From Diphasiastrum complanatum (Eukaryota; Streptophyta; Lycopodiopsida; Lycopodiales; Lycopodiaceae): a DNA stretch of 64,000 bases. The notes beneath the pieces were generated by a model. It saw nothing but the letters and a program-made list of their open reading frames with translations. It was not told the origin of the DNA and made no database searches. This document shows, in pieces, positions 32,508-42,217 of the stretch. The position numbers and the translations under genes were made by a program. Within the stretch, counting starts at the first letter, position 1. Every line of letters starts with the position of its first letter. The stretch lies in NCBI GenBank assembly GCA_029204225.1, contig CM055106.1, positions 35,744,361-35,808,360 of the forward strand. Direction: 5' to 3'.

Positions 32508-35500
32508 CTCCCTCTTCAACTAGTTTTAGCATAGATTTAGAAAGTACACCAAGACTTGTTCTATGCTTGAAAAATAAGTCCTTTCCCAATGCTTTGGTAA
32601 AGATATCAGCCACACATTCCTTTGATGGGACATGTTCAAGCTTGATCTCTTTTGCCAACACTTGTTCTCTCACAAAATGGTAAGCCACCTCGATATGTTT
32701 GCTCCTTGCATGGAAAACCGGATTGCTTGCTAGACTTTGGGCTGAAAGGTTGTCACAAAAGATGATTGGACTCTCTGAAAAATCCAGCAAATGAAGCTCC
32801 ATAATCATCCTCTTGATCCACACCATCTCCTTTGTGCATGATGTCAAAGCTTTGTACTCGGCCTCACTAGAAGAAAGTGATATAGTTGCTTGTTTCTTCG
32901 ACATCCATGAGATAGCTCCATCACCTATGAAAATAGCATGTGCATTTATGGATTTTCTATCCATAAGGTCTCCTGCAAAATCTGAATCTGAAAAACCAAA
33001 TAAGTTAGGTGATGAGCCTCTATAAACAATGCCAAAATCTTTTGTTCCCGAGATGTATCTCAAGATCCTCTTTCCTAGTTTCCAATGTTCTATGCTAGGA
33101 TCTTGCATGAATTGGCTTAATCTACCAACACAATAAGATAAATCAGGTCTTGTGATGGTTAGATATATAAGAGAACCTATTAGCTTCCTATAGAGAGTAA
33201 TGTCCTCGAAGGATCTTTCATTACCTCTTATAGTTAGCTTTACATGTGATTCCATAGGTGTATCAATAGGATTTGCATCTACCATATGAAATCTATTGAG
33301 AATAGAAATAGCATACTTCTCTTGTGAAATAAAAGTGATTTGAGAAGTTCTAATTACTTCTATTCCTAAGATATAGCTCAAAAGACCAAGATCATGCACT
33401 TCAAATTCCTTTTTTAGTGCTTTCTTGATATCTTCTATATCTTCCTTGTTCCCTCCACTTAAAATAATGTCATCCACATAAATTATAAGGATTGTAACAT
33501 CATTAGCACTAATTCTAAAGTAAAGTGAATGATCATACTCACTCATAGTGAAGTTTTGAGAAAGTAGAAAAGAGTTAAGCCTAGCATACCAACTCCTTGG
33601 TGCTTGCTTAAGACCATACAAACTTTTTTGTAGAAAACACACATGATTAGGCTTGCTATGAGAAACATAGCTCTCGGGTTGCTCCATGTAGACTTCCTCT
33701 TCAAGATCACCATTCAAGAAAGCATTAGAAATGTCTAATTGCCAAAGATCCCATCCATAAAGAGTTGCAAGGGAAATGATTACTCTTATGCTCACCATCT
33801 TTGCCACGGGTGCAAAGGTTTCCTCATAGTCAATGCCATGCTCTTGAGCATAACCTTTAGCCACCAACCTTGCCTTCAACTTGTTGATAGATCCATCTTG
33901 ATTTGTCTTTACCTTGAAGATCCATTTGCATCCAATTGCACTTTTGCCCTTTGGAAGCTCCACCAATCTCCATGTGTTGTTCTTCATAAGTGCTTCAAAC
34001 TCAAGATCCATTGCTTGGATCCATTCCTCTTCTTGCCTTGCTTCATCTACACATGAAGGTACATCAAAAGAAGTTAGGAAAGCATAGTTGGATCCATCCA
34101 CCACTTGCTTACCTTTGCCATCATAAGTGAGCCTTGAGGGTTTCACTTTATGCCTTGGAGTTCTCCTTGGAATTTGACTTGAAGAGGCTTCTTCAACATC
34201 CACATCCAATGTGTCATCAACTCCATTGTCATCAAGCACATTAGTTGCAACAACACCATCATCACTTGAAACAACTTTTTGAATGTTACTTTCATCAAAA
34301 ATGACATCCCTACTTGTGAACACTTTCTTGATTGAAGGAACATAAATCCTATATGCTTTGCTTACTTCACTATAACCAACAAAAATGCCCTTTCTTGAAG
34401 ATGGATCCTCCTTAGTTCTATCATCAAGAGTAATGTTGAAGTAGCAAATGCATCCAAAAGTTCTTAGAAACTTGACATTAGGCTTCGTACCAAACAAAGC
34501 TTCAAAAGGGGTTTTTCCTTCCAATACAACACTTGGCCATCTATTGCATAGGAAATTTGCACACAACAAAGCATCACTCCAAAAAGGTTTAGGAAGATTA
34601 GCATTCAATCTCATTGCCTTTGCACTCTCACACAAGGTTCTATTCTTCCTCTCGGCCACTCCATTTTGTTGTGGTGTTCTTGGACATGTGTACTCCCTCT
34701 TGATCCCATGCTCATCGCAAAAGGCTTTGAATTTGTTAGAAATGTATTCACCACCATTGTCGCTCCTCAAGCATTTGATTTTGGTTGTAAATTGAGTCTC
34801 AATAGCAACTTTGAACTTGACAAACACATCAAACACCTCATCCTTGCTCTTTAGTAGATAAACCCAACAAAATCTACTAAAATCATCAATGAAAGTTACA
34901 TACATCTTAGCACCTCCATTGCTAATTGTAGTAACACCATGAATATCCGAATGCAAGAGAGAAAAAGGCATCTTAGATCTAGATATAGATCTAGTATATG
35001 GCAATCTATGTGATTTAGACAAAGCACATTCTTCACAAACATGATTCAAGCAAGTAAGAGACTTGGGAAGTCCCCTTACTACCTCCTTTTTGGCTATTAC
35101 CTCCAAGGCCTTGTAGTTGAGATGTCCCATCCTTTTATGCCATACCTCTTGAATTGACATTTGTTCATTTGCCATGCATCCAACTTGGTTAGCAACAACA
35201 CATGCATCAAGCTTGAACAATTTCCCTTGCCTTTTCCCTTTTGCAATGATACTACACCCCTTTTTGATCAAGCAAGCATCACCATCAAACTCAACTTTGA
35301 ATCCTTTGTCAAGCATTTGGCTTACACTAAGTAAGTTCTTGGTAATGGATGGAATGAGCAAAACATCTTTCAATTCTATATTCCTTTTTGTAGAAAGTGA
35401 AATAGGAATTGTGCCAATCCCCTTGATTGCACACTCACCATCATTTGCGGTATAGATTACCTTCCTATCACCATCAAATGCCATTAAAGATGAAAAATAC

Positions 35501-36453
35501 TCTTTATGATATGTCATATGAGAAGTGGCTCCACTATCAATCCACCAAGGATCAATGTCTCCATGATTAGCCAACAAGCAAGATGACATAACAAAAGCAT
35601 CATTTGAAAGAAGCTCATCCCCACCCTCATCAATAGTTAGATTGGTTTGCTTTTCCCCTTGATCCCTCTTTTTCTTAAAACAATCACTAGCAAAATGCCC
35701 TTTGACTCCACAATAGAAACATTTTAGCTTAGATCTATCCTTCTTTTTGCCAAAAGTAGAGTGCTCACCTTGGTCTTGCCCTTTAGACCAATTGCTTTTA
35801 CCTTTGCCCTTGAACTTGCCTTTAGAGAACATTGCCTCCTCTTCTCCTCCTTGAGATGTAGAAGATGCTCCCACTCTTGCTTGCAACCTGAATTCTTCAG
35901 CCAACAAGACCTCTTGCAAGTCTCCAACACTTGGTAAACATTTTTGGATAGCATAACTTTGAACAAGATTAGCATGATCATCCAACAAGCCATTGAGAAT
36001 CACTTGAACAAGCTCCTCATTATTTATGCCATCATTAATGCATGCTAACTCATCATTCAATGCTTTAACTCTCAAAACAAAAGCATGTCCATTCTCACTC
36101 TTCTTTTGCATACAAGAAAAGATTTGCCTTCTTAAAGTCAACACTCTAGAAGTAGACTTGGATTCATAAACCTTCTTCAAGGCTTCCCAAGCTTCACTAG
36201 ATGATGTGCACTTACCAACCTCTTTGATAAGCTCATTTGTCACATTCATCTTGATCATGTGAAGGGCTTTCTTTGCCCTCTTGTCATACCTCAATTGTTC
36301 TTGAGGTGCCAAAGGTCTCTCCTCCACACCTACAACAATATCCATCAACTCATTCATCTCAAGCAAAGACTCCATCCTTACTTTCCAAGTAGAATAGTTG
36401 AGGGAGGTAAGCCTATCATTGCTTTCCAACATGTAGCCTCCATTTGTAGCCAT
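32503..36453 (-). CDS. Cop8 gag-pol polyprotein, 1316 residues
   Basis: This polyprotein makes virus-like particles, cuts itself, and copies and integrates the element. Domains in order: gag capsid about 1-240; zinc knuckle Cys245-X2-Cys248-X4-His253-X4-Cys258; aspartic protease Asp306-Ser307-Gly308; integrase zinc-binding His439, His444, Cys473, Cys476; integrase core Asp503, Asp565, Glu601 (the last spacing is the classic 35); acidic linker about 720-770; reverse transcriptase about 825-1070 with Asp907 and YVDD at 992-995; RNase H about 1150-1290 with Asp1156, Glu1197/1199, Asp1234 and Asp1283. Protease, integrase, then reverse transcriptase is copia order. Gag and pol are one frame with no shift signal. 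The first ATG (36451-36453) matches gag starts in Cop4 and Cop5. Confidence 0.97.
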   Translation of the reverse strand: MATNGGYMLESNDRLTSLNYSTWKVRMESLLEMNELMDIVVGVEERPLAPQEQLRYDKRAKKALHMIKMNVTNELIKEVGKCTSSSEAWEALKKVYESKSTSRVLTLRRQIFSCMQKKSENGHAFVLRVKALNDELACINDGINNEELVQVILNGLLDDHANLVQSYAIQKCLPSVGDLQEVLLAEEFRLQARVGASSTSQGGEEEAMFSKGKFKGKGKSNWSKGQDQGEHSTFGKKKDRSKLKCFYCGVKGHFASDCFKKKRDQGEKQTNLTIDEGGDELLSNDAFVMSSCLLANHGDIDPWWIDSGATSHMTYHKEYFSSLMAFDGDRKVIYTANDGECAIKGIGTIPISLSTKRNIELKDVLLIPSITKNLLSVSQMLDKGFKVEFDGDACLIKKGCSIIAKGKRQGKLFKLDACVVANQVGCMANEQMSIQEVWHKRMGHLNYKALEVIAKKEVVRGLPKSLTCLNHVCEECALSKSHRLPYTRSISRSKMPFSLLHSDIHGVTTISNGGAKMYVTFIDDFSRFCWVYLLKSKDEVFDVFVKFKVAIETQFTTKIKCLRSDNGGEYISNKFKAFCDEHGIKREYTCPRTPQQNGVAERKNRTLCESAKAMRLNANLPKPFWSDALLCANFLCNRWPSVVLEGKTPFEALFGTKPNVKFLRTFGCICYFNITLDDRTKEDPSSRKGIFVGYSEVSKAYRIYVPSIKKVFTSRDVIFDESNIQKVVSSDDGVVATNVLDDNGVDDTLDVDVEEASSSQIPRRTPRHKVKPSRLTYDGKGKQVVDGSNYAFLTSFDVPSCVDEARQEEEWIQAMDLEFEALMKNNTWRLVELPKGKSAIGCKWIFKVKTNQDGSINKLKARLVAKGYAQEHGIDYEETFAPVAKMVSIRVIISLATLYGWDLWQLDISNAFLNGDLEEEVYMEQPESYVSHSKPNHVCFLQKSLYGLKQAPRSWYARLNSFLLSQNFTMSEYDHSLYFRISANDVTILIIYVDDIILSGGNKEDIEDIKKALKKEFEVHDLGLLSYILGIEVIRTSQITFISQEKYAISILNRFHMVDANPIDTPMESHVKLTIRGNERSFEDITLYRKLIGSLIYLTITRPDLSYCVGRLSQFMQDPSIEHWKLGKRILRYISGTKDFGIVYRGSSPNLFGFSDSDFAGDLMDRKSINAHAIFIGDGAISWMSKKQATISLSSSEAEYKALTSCTKEMVWIKRMIMELHLLDFSESPIIFCDNLSAQSLASNPVFHARSKHIEVAYHFVREQVLAKEIKLEHVPSKECVADIFTKALGKDLFFKHRTSLGVLSKSMLKLVEEGV
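32508..32517 (-). other. polypurine tract of Cop8
   Basis: The reverse complement is gaagagggag, immediately before the 3' LTR. The identical tract precedes the 3' LTRs of Cop4 and Cop5. It overlaps the last codons of pol. Confidence 0.85.
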
Positions 36454-37050
36454 GTTGCAATGATTGATCTCTGATCTTTGACCTGTTCCAATGCACTAAG
36501 CACTCTCTTGAATCAACAAATGAAACACAAGAAGAAATCACAAAGATTTGGAACCTAAAACCTTACTTTTTCTCTCTTTTCCTCACTTTTTCCTTAATTT
36601 TAGCCACTAGTTTTATGATTTCTTGATCAAACCAAGACCAAACCTCAATATACTTGCTTTTCCCTCACTCCTAAGATTGAAATACACTCTTGAATCATTC
36701 AGCAAACTGAAAATCAGAGGGTTACATCAATTTTGAAGTTTTTGACATGAAGAAGCAAGAAATTGAATCAAAAAACTATATGCTAGAATGGAAAACTAAT
36801 AGGATCTTGTTGGATCTTGCATCTCCCTCTTTCCAAAACAATTTTTGTCTCCTTATTCTGATAAGTACAGAGGGAATTCGCCCTACTTCAATTGAAATGC
36901 ATACAAATGATGTTTTGATCACAAAGATCCAATTTCTACACATAAATCAACAAGATTTTTAGCTAGAAACTTGATTGGAATGCTACAAAAGCACACTCGC
37001 CCACAAATCTCTTCTAAATCTGGCAAAACCTGCACATTTGGCCGCCTAAT
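36454..37050 (-). other. Cop8 untranslated leader
   Basis: About 600 bp separate the primer site from the gag ATG. No long frame is present on the element's strand. This is where dimerisation and packaging signals are expected, but none is recognisable by eye. Confidence 0.6.
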
Positions 37051-37062
37051 GCTCTGATACCA
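37051..37062 (-). other. primer binding site of Cop8
   Basis: The reverse complement is TGGTATCAGAGC, directly abutting the 5' LTR with no spacer. It is complementary to the 3' end of initiator tRNA-Met. Confidence 0.9.
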
Positions 37063-37715
37063 TGTGAAAAACTCAGATCCAAAAGATGCTAAAGTTTCAT
37101 AAAGATCTTGGCCATGGAAGTTATGCACATCTAGATTGAAAAAATGATAGAAATTGTGATGTTAAGCATACTAAACATCAACTAAACATCAAAATCTGAT
37201 CATAAGCTTCCACAAACAGAAACTTGCTGTCCCTGTCCGTACTTCAGAGCCTACAACCTGCATTTCACACGTGTGAAGCCATAGCAACAAAGAAATCACA
37301 ATTCTAGTGGCTAGAATGCAAGATATGAACAAAAAAGTGAGAGAGAAGAAGATGGACCTTCAAAGAGCATAACATTCATTCAATAGAATGAAAATGAGAT
37401 GTGTACATACTCGTGGAGATGGCTATTTATAGCAGCCATAGTGCCTCTTGGCCACTTGTCTTATGATAGGCTAAAATTGGGGTCCAATAGGATTCACCCA
37501 TATACCTAGAAATTTGGTCAAATAGGAATGCACCAAATTATGAGCCAATAGAAGAGCTCCACACTCGACCTCCTCTAATTAATGTGACCTCAAAAGTAGT
37601 GTACACATACTTTGGGCCTCTACATACATGTATGAACCTATCTCTAACTTTTATTTGGCCATAGGCCTACAAAATCTCAAGTTAGGAAAATACTACTAGT
37701 TGACAATTTTTCACA
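37063..37715 (-). repeat. Cop8 5' LTR
   Basis: 653 bp, TG...CA, matching the 3' LTR throughout. It drives transcription of the element toward lower coordinates. Confidence 0.95.
37423..37432 (-). promoter_or_regulatory. TATA box in the Cop8 5' LTR
   Basis: The reverse complement ctataaatag is a strong plant TATA-box match, about 285 bp into the LTR in the direction of transcription. A copy sits at the same place in the 3' LTR (32215-32224). Confidence 0.65.
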
Positions 37716-37720
37716 GAGCA
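37716..37720 (+). repeat. Cop8 target-site duplication, right copy
   Basis: GAGCA, matching 31850-31854. Confidence 0.9.
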
Positions 37721-38712
37721 CTGCCCGAAAATAAAAAGATCATCGACTACAAATGGGTATATAAAAAGAAAATCAATCAGAGGGCACTGTCGGATGCTAC
37801 AAAGCAAGGCTTGTCGCAAAGGGCTACACACAAAGACGGAGTCGATTATTTTGACACGTATACGCCAATAGTCAAAATGACAAGCATTAGACTGCTCCTT
37901 GCATACGCTACACAACACAATCTAGAAATTCACCAGATTGATGTAAAGACAACCTTTCTCCATGAAAATCTAGAGGAAGAAATCTTCATGAAACAGCTTG
38001 AAGGATACGAAGACCCCGACAATCGACAATATGTTTGTCGATTGCAGTGATGTATTTATGGTCTAAAGCAGATATCACGAGCTTGGTACAAGAAGCTTGA
38101 TAGCCTTCTGAAGTCTCTAGACTTCACTCCTACACAATCAAACTGCAATGTTTATATAAAGAAAGTAGAAAGAGATTTTGTGATTTTGACTATTTTTGTG
38201 GATGACTCCCCTATGATAGGAAACTCCTTGATGCTAATCAAGAAAACGAAGAATCAGATTTTCAAAAATTATGAAATTACAGATCTGGGAAAAACAACAA
38301 AATGCCTTGGGCTGGAGATCAGAAGAGATCGAATAAGAAGAGAAATGCATCTGAGTCAGTCAGAGTACGCCTGAAAAGTGCTAAAGTAGTATCGAATGAT
38401 GGACTGCAAAGAAAAGGCCACACCAATGATAGCTGGAGCCAGATTAACGAAGCATGATTGTTCGAAAACAGAGGAGGAGAGACTGAAGATGGAAGGTGTA
38501 CCCCACCAAACCTGATCGGTAGTCTGATGTACCTCACAATCTGTACCAAACTTGATTTGGCTTTCTTTGTCTATGCTTTAAGCCAATTCTCTTCAAATCC
38601 TGGCATGGCGCATTGGCAAATGGCGAAACAAATCCTACAATATTTGAAGGGTACCCAAAACATGGGATTAACCTACAAAACAGACAACAAAGACAAAGGA
38701 TTTGAGCTGTAG
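37721..38712 (+). pseudogene. Cop7 pol, right part: reverse transcriptase and start of RNase H
   Basis: Frames read LPENKKIIDYKWVYKKK, then IHQIDVKTTFLHENLEEEIF (reverse-transcriptase Asp block). After a stop at 38048-38050 come YGLKQ and FVDDS (weakened YVDD), and then the GSLMYLTI...DLAFFVYALSQF segment. Several stops and frameshifts are present. Even with the Cop8 insertion left out of account, the left and right coding parts are out of frame by one base, so the frame was already broken. Confidence 0.8.
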
Positions 38713-39585
38713 GCAAAGTGTGGGGCTATCCTAAATGAGATTGAAGGACACTGTCAATTTTTTTTGCAAAAAGCTAACACTGTCGTCTTTTTGCGACACT
38801 GTTGCCTGTGGCAGTTTTGGTTCATTCCCGTAGAGTGATAGTTTTAGTTCATTTATGTAGACAGACTGTTTACGACCAATTTTCAGCACTTATCAACAAT
38901 CAATTTCTGAGAAGGAACTGGATGGATGCCAGCGGATACCAACCAACTGGCAATCACATTTGACGACCTAATTACTTAGTATAAATCAGCTGTTCATACA
39001 TCTCATTATGAATGATCAAGATCTGAAATGTTATTGTGAATTGTGAAGGAGCTGAGTGTTATTACACGACGCTTTTTGTGCTCTTATCAAGCATATCATT
39101 TACAATCATAAAGTATTGTTGTTAGCTCTCTATCAAGCTTGAACTCTCTTGAGCATTCTAGCTCAGTCTTTTAGAGATTTATTTTAGAGTTGCTATTGCG
39201 TTACTACTTATCAGTAGAGTTGCTTAATATCAGACTTATTCTCAATTACTCAAAGATAGCTTAGAGTGCGCGATTTCTATCTGCTATTGTTTTGCGCTCA
39301 TTAACATCTAATTTTGTTTTTTTGAGTCAATACTATCTTCTTATTGCGTTCAGTATATGTCAGAATGCATGCATCTTTGTATCGCTTTTGTAACTGATAG
39401 AAATTGTCTGAGAACAATACTTTATGTTTGGCTACGTAATCACTTGGTATCTAGCGATTTCAAAGTTAGTTGCTAAAGATTGAACGTGATTTTCATCACT
39501 ACTGCTTTGTTCAATTTTTGATAGGCGTAGTCATGCATTGGAAGTAGGAAGTTTCCGCATTACATTATCTATCCTATTTCTGACA
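38713..39585 (+). repeat. Cop9 5' LTR, 5'-truncated
   Basis: It aligns with 42555-43431 of the 3' LTR from ggcaaagtgtggggct onward and ends ...TTTCTGACA before the primer site. Truncation abuts Cop7 coding sequence, so the join is a deletion or recombination product rather than a clean insertion. Confidence 0.85.
38980..38986 (+). promoter_or_regulatory. TATA-like box in the Cop9 5' LTR
   Basis: TATAAAT in the context attacttag...cagctgttcat, the same context as in Cop3. In the 3' LTR the site has become tataattc. Confidence 0.45.
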
Positions 39586-39597
39586 TGGTATCAGAAC
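39586..39597 (+). other. primer binding site of Cop9
   Basis: TGGTATCAGAAC, one base off the consensus, directly follows the LTR. A second near match (tggtattagagc) is at 39605. Confidence 0.7.
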
Positions 39598-39812
39598 ATA
39601 CCGACATGGTATTAGAGCGTTGACTCTTCTTCAGGGCCTAATACTATTTTGATATCAGAGCGAACACTCTAATACTTGATATCTTTCACGATATCAAGTT
39701 GATATCATGTTCTTTAGTTCCTTTCATCATTTTAGTATCAGAGAATTGATTTCTTGTTGTTGGTATTACTACATCTTAGCGTCATCGATACAATTGACAG
39801 ACTAAGTTCCAG

Positions 39813-41320
39813 ATGGATTCTCAAAGTAAAGCTGGTCTTATTGCAGACAAGCTGAATGGATCCAATTATCATTTGTGAAAATTCATGATGAAGACCTTGC
39901 TAATTGCCAACAAGTTATGGGATGTTGTTACAAGTATAGAAGTAAAACTTGAAGAAAATCAAAGGATGGTTATTATCCTCAATATATCAGATGGACACAT
40001 AGTTGAAGCTAAAATGTCAAAAGACATTTGGGACATCCTGAACTCACTATATGACGTGAGTGACGTAACTACTAAGTTACATCTACGAAGTAAATTCTCA
40101 CATTAAAGATGTCTAATGGTGATTCTCTTCAGAGTCACATTAACCAGATGTCTAATGGTGATTCTCTTTAGAGTCACATTAACCAACTTAAGAATCTCTT
40201 GCAACAGATGGCTGCTGTCGGATCAGTCATAGACGATCAAGATGCAATTATGACATTGCTTTCAAGCTTGCCCTCTACATATGAGAACTGGGTGATGATC
40301 ATATCGACACACTCAGATTGCACTCTTACTAGAGTTCACTATGTTGTTGCAAGAAGACAATAGAAGAAGTCAAGAAACTTTGTCTACTTCCTCCTCTCAG
40401 GCTCTATATGTCAACAAAGGCTCTAAGCGACAGAAGCAAAAAAGCTCCAAGAAGGCTGCAACGAATTAGAAGCTGATTCAAATTCAAGTATAATCATCAA
40501 ATCCATAGTCGAAGAAGAAGATGTTTTGCAGGTATTGCAAGCACAATAACCATGAGATCAAGGATTGCCGAATTCTCCAAGCAAAAAATGCAGCCAAGCA
40601 ACCTGATCAACAAGCAAACACAGTTTCATCATCTCCCCCGGTCAAAATGGACGAAGGCGCATTCATGGTCAAAGACCAAAGCGCATTTTTGGATGATTCA
40701 TGATTTCTTGATTCTGGAGCAACTCAACACATGACCAATCAACGTGAGATTTTCAACTCCTACACGTCTTACAACACGAGGAAATTTGTTCATCTTGGTG
40801 ACAATAGTACTCACACTATTGAAGGTGAAGGTACTGTAAGATTGCGATTCTAGCATGATCAATTCAAACTACTATCAAAGGTCTTATATGTTCCTAAACT
40901 CTCTACAAATCTGTTATCAGTAAGTAGAATTACAGATTTAGGTCATAAGATAGAATTCGAATTTGATCAATGCAAAATTATTGATAGGAGTAATAAGATC
41001 CTTGCACTCGGCAAGAGGCAGAGTTACTTATATAGATTGGCACATTGTTATTCAGATAGTCAAGTCTTGAAAACCTCTGTTCTAGTCAATAAAGCATTAC
41101 TATGGCATCATCGCTTAGGACACTTGAATTATGCATTTGTTTTGAACATGTCCAAACAATTCATGGTTCTTGATCTCGACTATCCTTTTGATAAGGTCAA
41201 TCTCCCTGTTTGTCATAGTTGCATCTTTGGAAAGCAAGCTAGGATTCTTTTTAGATCAAACCATAGGCATGTAGCAAAATGTCTGTTAGATGTTGTTCAT
41301 ACATATATAAGCTCATTTTT
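39813..41320 (+). pseudogene. Cop9 gag, protease and pre-integrase, broken
   Basis: ATG 39813 begins MDSQSKAGLIADKLNGSNYH and meets TGA at codon 22 (39876-39878), the same defect as Cop3. Gag continues to about 40100 (DIWDILNSLYDVSDVTTKLH), followed by a 39-bp tandem duplication. A canonical zinc knuckle, CRYCKHNNHEIKDC, is at about 40524-40565. The protease segment SGATQHMTNQ is near 40715, broken upstream by a TGA. Pre-integrase HHRLGHLNY and the Cys pair CHSCIFGKQ lie at 41104-41240. Sequence then jumps past the integrase core. Confidence 0.8.
40109..40186 (+). repeat. 39-bp tandem duplication in Cop9 gag
   Basis: atgtctaatggtgattctct opens both 40109-40147 and 40148-40186, with one base difference. 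The unit length of 39 keeps the frame, but the second copy gains a TAG. Confidence 0.9.
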
Positions 41321-41349
41321 ATCTTGGTATACAAATCCACACAGACGTA

Positions 41350-42210
41350 AAATAGAATTTGGTCTACATTACACAACAAAGGTACATCTACAACATGTTA
41401 GTCAAATATAATCTGATTAATTGCAAGTTAGCTCTCTCACCAATGGAACCAGGTCTCAAATTGTCAAAGGACCAGTGTCTCCAAACAATTCATGAGAAGC
41501 AGCAAATGCATGAGTATCCTCACCATTCTATTATAGGATCTCTTATGTACACCATGATCTGTACCAGGCCAGACATGACTTTTGCAGTCAGCTCTCTCAG
41601 TCAGTTTATGACTAATCCTGGTGTAACACATTGGAAGGCTCTTATCAGAGTCATGAGATATCTTTGAGCTACTATGGACTTTTGCATTTGTTATGGCGCA
41701 GTCGACAACGACAAACTCAATTTACTCAATGGTTACACAGATGCAAATTGGGCAGGAGATGAAGACACTCGTAAATCCACTTATGGATTTACATTCTTCC
41801 TCAACAATGGTCCAATTTTCTGGAATAGTCACAAACAATTTTCAATAGATCTATCTTCCATTGAATCAGAGTATATCGCAGCCTCTCAAGCTACAAAGGA
41901 ATTAATTTGGTTGAGGAACTTACTCTCAGATGTCGGTCTGAATCAATATGTTCCGATGACATTAATCTGTGATAATCAAAGTGCCATTGCTTTATCAGCC
42001 AATCCTAGATTTCATTCTAGGAGTAAGCACATTGAATTGAAGTATCATTTCGTCAGAAGCAAAGTTCTCAAAGAAGAGGTCAGATTGCAGTACTGTAGAA
42101 CGCAAGACATGACAACAGATATTTTTACCAAAGCATTAAGTTTGGAAGAACAGAGAAGATTCTGTGTAGAACTAAGTTTGAAGGTCAAGGCATTCAAGGA
42201 TTCAGATTAA
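41350..42210 (+). pseudogene. Cop9 reverse-transcriptase tail and RNase H
   Basis: Frames give IIGSLMYTMICTRPDMTFAV and LSQFMTNPG (end of reverse transcriptase). After a stop at 41666 comes a clean 178-residue RNase H frame (41674-42210) with YTDANWAGDED, SIESEYIAAS, ICDNQSAI and MTTDIFTKAL. All four RNase H acidic positions are present. Without integrase and the YVDD block it cannot act alone. Confidence 0.85.
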
Positions 42211-42217
42211 GGGGGAG
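42209..42217 (+). other. polypurine tract of Cop9
   Basis: aagggggag directly precedes the 3' LTR start. The pol stop TAA is immediately upstream. Confidence 0.8.

Larger units (their letters stand above)
31855..37715 (-). mobile_element. Cop8: complete, apparently recent copia retrotransposon
   Basis: The 5861-bp element is on the reverse strand. It has two 653-bp LTRs in which I found no difference on reading through, a 5-bp target duplication GAGCA, a primer site next to the 5' LTR, a polypurine tract next to the 3' LTR, and one uninterrupted gag-pol frame with every catalytic residue I looked for. Indistinguishable LTRs mean very recent insertion, because the two copies start identical. 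It sits inside the reverse-transcriptase region of Cop7. It is probably autonomous; activity cannot be seen from sequence. Confidence 0.95.
31030..38712 (+). mobile_element. Cop7: old copia, split by Cop8
   Basis: The two halves, 31030-31854 and 37716-38712, are parts of one forward copia pol: integrase C-terminus and linker on the left, reverse transcriptase and part of RNase H on the right. Both LTRs, gag and protease are absent. It ends at 38712, where Cop9 LTR sequence starts abruptly. Premature stops show it was dead before Cop8 inserted. Confidence 0.8.

Noticed and set aside
34143-35993. Reverse frames of 66 and 89 residues in Cop8
   Set aside because: Alternative-frame shadows of the polyprotein; no sign of a separate gene or frameshift product.
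33739-36474. Several forward open frames of 60-115 residues across Cop8
   Set aside because: They are antisense to the intact gag-pol frame and show no domain.
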